From Pseudomonadota bacterium (GTDB taxonomy: Bacteria; Pseudomonadota; Gammaproteobacteria; Xanthomonadales; Rhodanobacteraceae), in NCBI GenBank assembly GCA_021827205.1, contig JAKAWV010000011.1, positions 1 to 64,000 on the forward strand: 64,000 nucleotides of DNA. The letters run 5' to 3'. Made by a program: the position numbers and the translations under genes. Below are positions 57,567 to 64,000 of the stretch, piece by piece (positions within the stretch are counted from its first letter, which is position 1; each line of letters begins with the position of its first letter). The notes under the pieces are model-generated. The model was not told where the DNA came from. It saw only the letters and a program-made list of their open reading frames with translations, and made no database searches.

Positions 57567-58369
57567 GGGGAATCTCCAGGTTTGCGAACACAGCGAAAGC
57601 CCACGAACGGTGACGAGTCCGCGGGGGCGAGCATGGACAGCGCGGCCACGCGTTCGGCCAGCGCGTAGTCGGATGGATCGCGGAACGCCAGCGCGGCGCC
57701 ACCGCACAAGCGCAAGACCGAACCGGAGCCGGCACTGCCGACATCGCCGTTGACATCGGGAAACATGGCGCCGTAGTCGCTCACCCATTCCCAGATCAGC
57801 CGGTTGAGATCGCGCAGACCGTAAACGTTGGCCGGGCGCTGGCCAATCAAGCCAGGTCGTTGTCCCGTCACGTGCATGAGCGCGGCCAGGATGGCGTTGC
57901 GGCGGGCCATGTTCGCGCGCGCGTCGCGATTGCTGCTGCTGGCTGCGGCCGCATATTCCCACTGATACCAACTGGGCAGTTCGGCTTGCAGGCTGTCGCA
58001 GTAGGCGCGTGCCGCGAACCAGCTGACATCCGTCACCGGGCGCCGCGCCGCCTGCGCATCGCCCGGGTCGGTGGGCGTCAGCCAGCTGGCGAGGTAGTTC
58101 GGGCCGGCGAACAGGACCGCAATATGGCCGCGCTGCCATTCGGGGTGCGCGCGCAGGAATGCGGCAAACTGCGCCTCGGTGACGGGCTCTTCCAGCATTG
58201 CGAAAGGCGCCATCTGCACCGTCACCGTCCGCGTGCCATCGAGCAGGCTGCTGACCAATTGGCCGCCGGGCACAGTCACGAAGCGCGGAGCCGCAGCATC
58301 CGCCGGCGCCGGCCGCGGCATCAGCGCAGCCAGCAGCAGCAATCCCATGAGTGCGCGCAACATGATCAT
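57563..58369 (-). CDS. nirV: NirV-like formylglycine-generating-enzyme-fold protein
   Basis: 268 residues with a signal peptide (about 1-26). The FGE-sulfatase fold is shown by RFVTVPGGQ, PVTDVSWFAARAYCDSL near 110, PSWYQWEYAAAA, NVYGLRDLNRLIWEWVSDYG near 180 and the C-terminal SPFVGFRCVRK. NirV genes typically follow nirK; the exact role is unknown. The family's catalytic Cys pair is only partly kept (one Cys at RAYC). It lies 45 bases after nirK and is coupled to sco. Confidence 0.85.
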   Translation of the reverse strand: MIMLRALMGLLLLAALMPRPAPADAAAPRFVTVPGGQLVSSLLDGTRTVTVQMAPFAMLEEPVTEAQFAAFLRAHPEWQRGHIAVLFAGPNYLASWLTPTDPGDAQAARRPVTDVSWFAARAYCDSLQAELPSWYQWEYAAAASSSNRDARANMARRNAILAALMHVTGQRPGLIGQRPANVYGLRDLNRLIWEWVSDYGAMFPDVNGDVGSAGSGSVLRLCGGAALAFRDPSDYALAERVAALSMLAPADSSPFVGFRCVRKPGDSP

Positions 58370-58414
58370 CGCCTTGGCTTGCGCGCGGGGTGACCGCGCG
58401 CAGTGGCCATGCGC

Positions 58415-59512
58415 TCAATGCGCGCTCGATGCCGCAGCCGGCATGGCACCGGCGGGTGCGAATGGCCTATTCCACAGCGCGCGGTAGAGCGTCGGTTGCT
58501 CGGGTCCGGAGACCACCAGTTGGCCCAGCGCGCCCTTGTTGAACATGCGCACGGCGGCGTGGTCGACCAGCATGAACGTGCCGGGCACGACCAGCTTCAT
58601 GTCGGCGATCACCGCGCCACCCGGTGGCACCGAGATGGTCTGCACGTTGTGGTCCTCGTTGGAACCGCCCCACGGCCACACGGTGTTCCAGATGCCGCCG
58701 ATCATGTGGAAGCTGGAAGTGAGGTTGGGTCCGCCGTTGGCAAAGAAGAAGCGCACGGTCTGGCCCTCCTTTGCGTGCAGTGCGTGCTCGCCGGTGAGCG
58801 AACCGACGCGGCCGTTGAACACCACGTAGGTGGGCTGCTCGTCCAGCAGCTTGGTCATGTCCAGCGATTGCAGGCCGGGCTGCATGTAGGCGCCCTGGGT
58901 GTAGAACTCGCCCTGCATCACGTAGAATTCCTTGTCGACCTTGGGCAAGCCATCGGCGGGTTCGACCATGATCGCGCCATACATGCCGTTGGCGATGTGC
59001 ACCGCGGCCGGCGCCATGGCGCAGTGATAGACAAAAAACCCGGCATGCAGCGCCTTGAACTCGAAGGCGCCCTCGTGGCCCGGAATCACGATCGAATTGG
59101 CCGCGCCGCCGCCGGTGCCCATCACCGCGTGCAGGTCGATGTTGTGCGGCATGTGGTCGCTGTGCGCGTTCTTCAAGCGGATCTCGACGGTGTCGCCCAC
59201 GCGCACACGGATCATCGGCCCGGGCACGGTGCCGTTGAAGGTGTAGAAATCGTACTTCACGCCGTCGGCCAGCGTGCCGACCACTTCCCTGGCTTCCAGA
59301 TTGACGATCACTTTCGCCGGGTAATGACGCGTGATCGGTGCTGGCACCTCGGGTGGTGGCAGCAACTGCTCGACGATGGGTTTACCCTGAGGCGCGCCGC
59401 ACAGGGCGGGCGTGCAGGTCCAGCCGGCGGGCAGCGGCGAAGCGTGGGCATTGCTGGCGAGTGCGGCACAGCCGATTGCCAGCGTGATGGCGGTTGCGAG
59501 GATGCGTTTCAT
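58415..59512 (-). CDS. nirK: Copper-containing nitrite reductase
   Basis: 365 residues from ATG 59512 with a signal peptide (1-25, ending AHA). Two cupredoxin domains. Type 1 copper ligands are the His near 123 (PHNIDLHA), Cys and His in YHCAMAPAAVH near 163-171 and the Met in NGMYGAIMV; type 2 ligands are in HMPHNIDLHA and SSFHMIGG near 260. It reduces nitrite to NO in the periplasm. It leads nirK-nirV-sco and is preceded by an FNR/DNR-type box at 59573-59586. Confidence 0.95.
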   Translation of the reverse strand: MKRILATAITLAIGCAALASNAHASPLPAGWTCTPALCGAPQGKPIVEQLLPPPEVPAPITRHYPAKVIVNLEAREVVGTLADGVKYDFYTFNGTVPGPMIRVRVGDTVEIRLKNAHSDHMPHNIDLHAVMGTGGGAANSIVIPGHEGAFEFKALHAGFFVYHCAMAPAAVHIANGMYGAIMVEPADGLPKVDKEFYVMQGEFYTQGAYMQPGLQSLDMTKLLDEQPTYVVFNGRVGSLTGEHALHAKEGQTVRFFFANGGPNLTSSFHMIGGIWNTVWPWGGSNEDHNVQTISVPPGGAVIADMKLVVPGTFMLVDHAAVRMFNKGALGQLVVSGPEQPTLYRALWNRPFAPAGAMPAAASSAH

Positions 59513-59572
59513 ACATTGCTCCGTGGGTTGGATCTCACGCTTGTGAGTCTGATCGGAGCATGCGCGCGGCCG

Positions 59573-59586
59573 CTGATCTGGATCAG
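59573..59586. promoter_or_regulatory. FNR/DNR-type box upstream of nirK
   Basis: CTGATCTGGATCAG, palindromic, with its nearer end 60 bases before the nirK ATG. It matches the TTGAT-N4-ATCAA consensus except for the outermost base of each arm, and has the same CTGG centre as two other boxes in the window (62838, 63720). Confidence 0.7.
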
Positions 59587-59730
59587 GCGTCGCCGCGGTG
59601 CGCTGTCGCAGCGACAGCGCGTGGGTCAGCAGTCGGAGATGACAACCCAGCGCATCCGGGTGCCGGCGCATCGGTGTGCACGGGTGAGCGCGACGCGGCG
59701 GATGGGCGCCGCGTGCGCTGATTCAACCGC

Positions 59731-60387
59731 TCAGCCAGGTGATGCCGGCGATGAGGATGCGATCAGCAACGACCTGCTGACCGCGGCGCTGGGTCGCGCG
59801 GCGACACGGCGGAACCACGGCCCGATGCGCGGCAGCGCGGTGTCGAAGGGCTGTTGCACGGCGTTGCCGAAATCCAGCCAGACGTACAACCAGATGTCGG
59901 CGGCGCTGAAGCGTTCGCCGCACAGCCAGGGGCCGTCCGCCATCAAACCATCCAGCCAGGCGATGCGGTCCTGCGCGACACGCTTCAGTCCGGCGGCGGC
60001 TTCGGGTGCCACCGGAATGCGGTTCCGGAACCGCGCCAGGCCCTCGGCATAGTGATAGGCGTTGTGGATGAACTCGGTGATGTTGAGTTCGACACGCCGC
60101 CACCACTGCCGGGTTTCGGCGCGCTCTGCTGGATTGCGGCCGATCAGCGCCGGCCACGGGTGCAGCTCCTCGATGTACTCGGCGATGGCCACGGCTTCGG
60201 CCAGCACGCGGCCATCATCGAGTCGCAGTACCGGGGTTTGTCCAGCCGGGTTGAGTGTCAGGAATGGGGGTGCGCGGTTTTCGCCAGCGAAGACATCGAC
60301 CTGCGCCGCGGGCAGTTGCAGCCCTTTCTCGATCAGGAACATGCGCAAGCAGCGCGGGGCGGGGCTGTCGGCGTCGTAGAGCAGCAT
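59731..60387 (-). CDS. Glutathione S-transferase-family protein
   Basis: 218 residues. The N-terminal thioredoxin-fold domain is MLLYDADSPAPRCLRMFLIEKGL with LNPAGQTPVLRLDDGRVLAEAVAIAEYIEE near 47-75, the glutathione-binding Pro and Glu/Ser region. The helical C-terminal domain contains the conserved FSAADIWLYVWLDF near 160. The substrate is unknown. It lies between nirK and the NO reductase on the same strand, so it may be cotranscribed with the reductase, whose stop is 58 bases upstream. Confidence 0.92.
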   Translation of the reverse strand: MLLYDADSPAPRCLRMFLIEKGLQLPAAQVDVFAGENRAPPFLTLNPAGQTPVLRLDDGRVLAEAVAIAEYIEELHPWPALIGRNPAERAETRQWWRRVELNITEFIHNAYHYAEGLARFRNRIPVAPEAAAGLKRVAQDRIAWLDGLMADGPWLCGERFSAADIWLYVWLDFGNAVQQPFDTALPRIGPWFRRVAARPSAAVSRSLLIASSSPASPG

Positions 60388-60445
60388 GGTGGCTCCGGAA
60401 AAGGGCGAGGGCCGTGAGGGCGGCCCTCGCCAGGAGGCATCGCGA

Positions 60446-62776
60446 TCAGTCGCGATTCCGACCCACCAGCGCGATTGCGGCAGTCGCCTTGCCGAGGCGT
60501 GCGAGCCGGCGTTGCATCCACAATTTGCGCATGAAGTCCCAGGCCATGAGCACGGCGCCGGCGGCGAACACGATGTCGCCGGGCATGCGCATCCACTGCC
60601 AGAACAGCGTGGTGTCGTAGAACTTCAGGCTGCGCGCGTAGGCGTAGCCGTGGGTGTACACCGCCTCGAGCTGCGGCCAGCCGATCGGGTAGAAGTTCAG
60701 CACGATCCACAGCACCATGCCGATGTTGTACAGCCAGAACGCCCACACGCCGAGGCGGTCGCTCCATGCGCGATCACCGTTCAAGTAGCGCAGCGCCATG
60801 TACACCAGGCCGATGGCCAACAGGCCGAAGGCGCCGAACATGGCGGTGTGCGCGTGGTTGAGGGTGAGGAAGGTGCCGTGCTCGTAGTAGTTGACCAGCG
60901 GCGCGTTCAGCGTGCCGCCGCCGAACACGCCGGCGCCGACGAAGTTCCAGAACGCCGAACCGAGGATGTACAGGTAGGCCAGGCGGTACGGGAAGTCCTT
61001 TTGTTCGGCGATATGGCGGCGCTGGTCGATGGCCTCCATCACCAGCAGGAACAGCGGCAGCACTTCGAGGAACGAGAACATGCTGCCGACGCCGATCCAC
61101 AGGCTGGGTTCGCCCACCCAGTACATGTGGTGACCGGTGCCGAGGATGCCGCTGAGCAGGATCAGGATCCACTCGAACAGCACGGCGCGCTCGACCAGTT
61201 GGCGCGAGACCAGCCCCAGGCTCATCAGGAAGTAGCCGGTGACCGCGGCGGTGAAGGTCTCGAACGCCCACTCCACCCACAGGTGCACCACCCACCAGCG
61301 CCAGAAATCGGTGATGGTGAAGGACGGGTTGGGCGAGGCCAGCGGGATCATGCCGAACACGTAGATCACCGCCACCGCCAGCGTGCTGTACCACAGCAGA
61401 TGCTCGATGCGGAACAGGCTGTAGAACGATCCGCCCTGCCGGAACAGCGCCTTCAGCGTGGGCCAGAAGGCGCGCAGCAGCACCAGGCTCCACACCGCCA
61501 GGCCGACGAAGAACAGGATCTGCCAGAAACGGCCCAGTTCCAGGTAGGACAGACCCTGGTTGCCGAACCAGAACCAGTGCTTGCCGATCAGCCCCATGAT
61601 GCCGAGGTAGTCGCCGATCAGCGCACCGGCGACGATCACCACCAACACCCAGAAGATCAGGTTGACCAGATGGCGCTGGCCGGCCGGTTCGCCACGCCCG
61701 ATCAGCGGCGCCAGGAACAACCCGGCACCGATCCAGCTCACGCCGATCCACACGATCGCCGCCTGCAAATGCACGCTGCGCAAGAAGTCGAACGGCAGCC
61801 AGCGGTCGACGTCGATGCCGTAGAAGCTGGCGCGCTCGCTGTAGTAGTGCGCCATGATCGAGCCGGCCAGGATCTGCACCAGCAGCACCCCGGCCACCAC
61901 CAGGAAATACTTCCACAGCGCCTTCTGGCTGGGCGTAGGTTCGGCGAAGCCGCGCAGCGCCGGCTCGTAGGTCTCGCCGGGCGACTTCGGCTCGATCCAC
62001 AGGCGGAAGATCACCAGCACCGCGCCGATGGCGAAGAACACCAGGGTGAACGCGGCCCAGGTCCAGATGAAAGTGGCCTTGGTGGGGCTGTTGCCGACCA
62101 GCGGCTCGGCCGGCCAGTTCACCGTCCACGAGTAGTCCTTGCCGGGCCGCAGCGCCACCGTGGTCAGCGACGAATACAGCAGGAAATCGGCGGTATGCGC
62201 GGCGCTGGTGTCATCCAGCGCGTGCGCGCGCGTGTAGCCTTTGGCGAAGTTGTCGGTCAGCAGTGATTGCGCGATGCGCGTGCGCAGCGTGGCGATGGCG
62301 TCGGCCACCGCCTGCGGCAGCACCACCACCGGCCGGCTCAGGTCGATGCCCTTCAGCTCGACCCGCATGCTGCGCGTGATGCCGGACTGCTGGTCGGCGC
62401 CGAGCGCCGCGTAGGGCTTGCCGTAGCGTTCCTGCGCCAGGTTCTCCTGCACCTGCCGGCCCAGTTGCACCAGGTATTCGGCGGTGTAGTCCTCGCCGAA
62501 GTACGAGCCCATGCCATACAGGCTGCCGTAGTCCATCAGGTCGGCCTTCTGGAAGCCCGACTTGCCGGCGACGATGCTGTCGTAGCTCATCACCGTCGCG
62601 CCGCTCGCGGTGATCATCTTCTGCGGCAGCGGCGCGGCCTGCTCGTAGGTTTCCACGGTGGCCACCACCATCGCCGCCCAGCAGACGACGGTGACGATGA
62701 CCATGATCCAGATCAGCACCTTGCTGGTGCGGTCCTGCGGTCCGGCTTGTGCTGCCGGTAGTGCATTGGCGGACAT
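60446..62776 (-). CDS. norZ: Quinol-dependent nitric oxide reductase (qNOR)
   Basis: 776 residues from ATG 62776. A single N-terminal helix and a periplasmic segment of about 190 residues (YDSIVAGKSGFQKADLMDYGSLYGMGSYFGEDYTAEYL, in family terms the fused cytochrome-like part without haem C motif) precede about thirteen helices. Haem and FeB ligands are in HLWVEWAFETFTAAVTGYFL and LNHAHTAMFGAFG near 640. No CxxCH is present, which identifies the single-subunit quinol form. It converts NO from NirK into N2O. A perfect FNR/DNR box precedes it. Confidence 0.95.
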   Translation of the reverse strand: MSANALPAAQAGPQDRTSKVLIWIMVIVTVVCWAAMVVATVETYEQAAPLPQKMITASGATVMSYDSIVAGKSGFQKADLMDYGSLYGMGSYFGEDYTAEYLVQLGRQVQENLAQERYGKPYAALGADQQSGITRSMRVELKGIDLSRPVVVLPQAVADAIATLRTRIAQSLLTDNFAKGYTRAHALDDTSAAHTADFLLYSSLTTVALRPGKDYSWTVNWPAEPLVGNSPTKATFIWTWAAFTLVFFAIGAVLVIFRLWIEPKSPGETYEPALRGFAEPTPSQKALWKYFLVVAGVLLVQILAGSIMAHYYSERASFYGIDVDRWLPFDFLRSVHLQAAIVWIGVSWIGAGLFLAPLIGRGEPAGQRHLVNLIFWVLVVIVAGALIGDYLGIMGLIGKHWFWFGNQGLSYLELGRFWQILFFVGLAVWSLVLLRAFWPTLKALFRQGGSFYSLFRIEHLLWYSTLAVAVIYVFGMIPLASPNPSFTITDFWRWWVVHLWVEWAFETFTAAVTGYFLMSLGLVSRQLVERAVLFEWILILLSGILGTGHHMYWVGEPSLWIGVGSMFSFLEVLPLFLLVMEAIDQRRHIAEQKDFPYRLAYLYILGSAFWNFVGAGVFGGGTLNAPLVNYYEHGTFLTLNHAHTAMFGAFGLLAIGLVYMALRYLNGDRAWSDRLGVWAFWLYNIGMVLWIVLNFYPIGWPQLEAVYTHGYAYARSLKFYDTTLFWQWMRMPGDIVFAAGAVLMAWDFMRKLWMQRRLARLGKATAAIALVGRNRD

Positions 62777-62837
62777 GACGCGCTCCTGATCCAAGTGTAT
62801 GGCGATTGGATGCTAGGAGGCCCGCCGCCGCTGCCCC

Positions 62838-62851
62838 TTGATCTGGATCAA
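62838..62851. promoter_or_regulatory. Perfect FNR/DNR-type box upstream of the NO reductase
   Basis: TTGATCTGGATCAA, an exact TTGAT-N4-ATCAA site whose nearer end is 61 bases before the norZ ATG. The same CTGG centre occurs in the boxes before nirK and the second nirK. Confidence 0.85.
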
Positions 62852-62875
62852 TAACACCGCGGCGAATTGCCGCAG

Positions 62876-63631
62876 TCAGCGCCCGAGCACGTTGCGTGCC
62901 AGTTCATTCAAGGGCGCCGGGGCAAGGATTTCGACATCGCGCCCGTCGATGGCGATCAGCCCGAGGTCGCGAAACCGGGTCAGCATGCGGCTGACGGTTT
63001 CCGCGGCCAGGCGCAGGTAGTCCGCGATTTCGCTGCGCGACATGGCCAGATGCAGACGCCGCGCCGGAAAGCCCTGCGTGGCGTAGCGTTCGGCCAGATC
63101 GATGAGAAATGCCGCCACGCGCTCGTCGGCCGCATGATCGCCCGCCAGGCGCGAGGTCATGCCCAGCTCCTTGGACAACAGGCGGAACAATTGCTGCTGC
63201 AGGCCGGGCATTTTCGTGGCCAGCGCGCTGATCGCACTGAACGAGAAGCGGCAGAAATAGGTCGGCTCCAGTGCCACCGCATCGCAGGGATAGTGCTCGG
63301 GATAAATGGCGTTGAGGCCGACCACCTCGCCGGGAATGTAAAAGCCCAGCACCTGCTCGTTGCCCTCGGTGTCGATCGCGACGGTCTTCACGGTGCCGCC
63401 ACGCACCGCGTAGATCGCGCGAAACGGGTCATGCCTGCGGAACACGTGCGCGCCCGCCTGATAGGGTCCGACATGCTCGACCAGAACATGCAAATCGCGC
63501 AGCGCCGCCTTGTCGTAGCCGGCTTGCGTGCTCGCGCCGGAGAACGCACAGGTGCTGCAAAAGCGCACTTCATCGCCGTCGTCGGCGATGGGGCTGTCGC
63601 GATCAGTGAGGCGGTGTGAGTGCAGCGTCAT
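62876..63631 (-). CDS. CRP/FNR-family transcriptional regulator
   Basis: 251 residues from ATG 63631; a longer start at 63733 lacks family similarity. A cyclic-nucleotide-fold sensor (about 30-150), a dimerisation helix and a C-terminal helix-turn-helix (SRSEIADYLRLAAETVSRMLTRF near 205) are clear. The recognition helix ET-SR contacts the TTGAT half site. N-terminal cysteines are only CSTC near 24-27; the third FNR Cys of the C-x2-C-x5-C set is Ser, while further Cys lie in HYPCDAVALEPTYFC near 110-122. It is the likely regulator of nirK, norZ and the second nirK. Confidence 0.9.
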   Translation of the reverse strand: MTLHSHRLTDRDSPIADDGDEVRFCSTCAFSGASTQAGYDKAALRDLHVLVEHVGPYQAGAHVFRRHDPFRAIYAVRGGTVKTVAIDTEGNEQVLGFYIPGEVVGLNAIYPEHYPCDAVALEPTYFCRFSFSAISALATKMPGLQQQLFRLLSKELGMTSRLAGDHAADERVAAFLIDLAERYATQGFPARRLHLAMSRSEIADYLRLAAETVSRMLTRFRDLGLIAIDGRDVEILAPAPLNELARNVLGR

Positions 63632-63719
63632 GGCAGCCTGGCTTCGCGATTGCAGCGGGTGCCAGTCTAGCAAGCGCGGTGCTGGATCCAGGCCCGAACC
63701 GCGGCGGATTGCCACGGAG

Positions 63720-63733
63720 TTGATCTGGGTCAA
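63720..63733. promoter_or_regulatory. FNR/DNR-type box before the second nirK-like gene
   Basis: TTGATCTGGGTCAA, 62 bases before the ATG at 63796 and 89 bases before the divergent regulator start. It differs from the norZ box by one base. It may serve both directions, which would make the regulator autoregulated. Confidence 0.75.
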
Positions 63734-63795
63734 GAGCTCCCCCGGCGCAAGTCATTACGATCTTCTCACGCTACTTTCGCGATCAGGAGAGGATC

Positions 63796-64000
63796 ATGCG
63801 GCAGCCATTGCTCTCAGCCATCGTTCTTGCCCTCGGCCTCGTCCTTCTTGGCGCGCATGCGGCACCCGCGGGCGCCGCGTCCGTCAAAGATCCCGCCGAT
63901 CTCGGCCCGCCGCGCGGCGCGCCGATCGAGGAGGCCATGCTCGCGCCGCCCGCGGTGCCGCCGCCGATCCATCGCAACTATCCGGCGCGGGTGATCGTGC
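63796..64000 (+). CDS. N-terminus of a second NirK-like multicopper oxidase (cut by the window end)
   Basis: 68 residues before the edge, from ATG 63796 (AGGAGAGG upstream). A signal peptide (about 5-25) is followed by a segment [18 protein letters not shown]. It aligns with PPEVPAPITRHYPAKVIV of the nirK product at 58415-59512, but the leader and spacer are different. The protein is therefore a paralogous copper nitrite reductase or a close relative. It is controlled by an FNR/DNR-type box. Copper ligands lie beyond the edge. Confidence 0.7.
   Translation, partial: MRQPLLSAIVLALGLVLLGAHAAPAGAASVKDPADLGPPRGAPIEEAMLAPPAVPPPIHRNYPARVIV

Overview
The window is about 64 kb of GC-rich bacterial chromosome. 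It most resembles a gammaproteobacterium of the Lysobacterales (Xanthomonadales), probably Rhodanobacteraceae-like. The grounds are a MetJ-type repressor with matching met boxes, a GcvPA-type (split) glycine decarboxylase, a compact Entner-Doudoroff operon and the general protein style. That assignment is inference; no rRNA or marker search was possible. I found no tRNA, rRNA or CRISPR array.

Layout. 1-124: right end of an IS66-like element. 0.2-5 kb (minus): two-subunit molybdenum hydroxylase, a Gre-family factor and an amino-acid permease. 5.2-8.2 kb: gcvT-gcvH-gcvPA. 8.4-9.2 kb: tandem met boxes followed by a MetJ repressor whose C-terminus is replaced by a histone-H1-like Lys/Ala tail. 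9.4-17.6 kb: TonB-like lipoprotein, GPP34 protein, beta-lactamase-fold hydrolase, LemA plus M48 peptidase, GMC oxidoreductase, a decayed membrane gene and a CBS protein. 17.7-20.5 kb: arsR-arsI/cadI-arsC-arsB with an operator-like palindrome over the arsR start. 20.5-27.8 kb: mtgA, hslO, a GAF-GAF-GGDEF-EAL protein, a ComEA-like protein, an M20 peptidase and an unknown two-gene cassette.

27.8-35 kb (minus) is a tightly coupled operon, beta-glucosidase-zwf-glk-pgl-edd-eda, with a LacI-type palindrome between it and a divergent orphan sugar-ABC ATPase. It would turn beta-glucosides or glucose into pyruvate and glyceraldehyde-3-phosphate; gap lies nearby at 38.3 kb. 36.3-46.4 kb holds MgtC-like, S1/P1 nuclease, nsrR-nnrS-sirB2, DUF488, AlkA-like, a decayed partial copy of folE, an unknown exported protein, intact folE and an ECF sigma factor. 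A 155-bp MITE-like repeat follows.

46.8-56.8 kb is a redox cluster whose main block runs on the plus strand. It has a Rieske/FAD oxidoreductase, three DUF2249 domains around a polytopic membrane protein, a MIP18/PaaD-type Fe-S factor, a 7Fe ferredoxin, a zinc-finger protein, lipoyl synthase, two AhpD-like proteins, a cysteine-synthase-like enzyme, a GcvH-like lipoyl carrier, a hemerythrin and a small CxxC thioredoxin-fold protein. I do not recognise this combination as a described system.

57-64 kb is a denitrification island: nirK-nirV-sco, a GST, a quinol-dependent NO reductase, an FNR-family regulator and the start of a second nirK-like gene. Three near-identical TGATCTGG(A/G)TCA boxes lie 60-63 bases before the starts of nirK, the NO reductase and the second nirK, which suggests a single CRP/FNR-type regulon. 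With nsrR and nnrS, nitrogen-oxide metabolism is the second theme of the window after central carbon metabolism.
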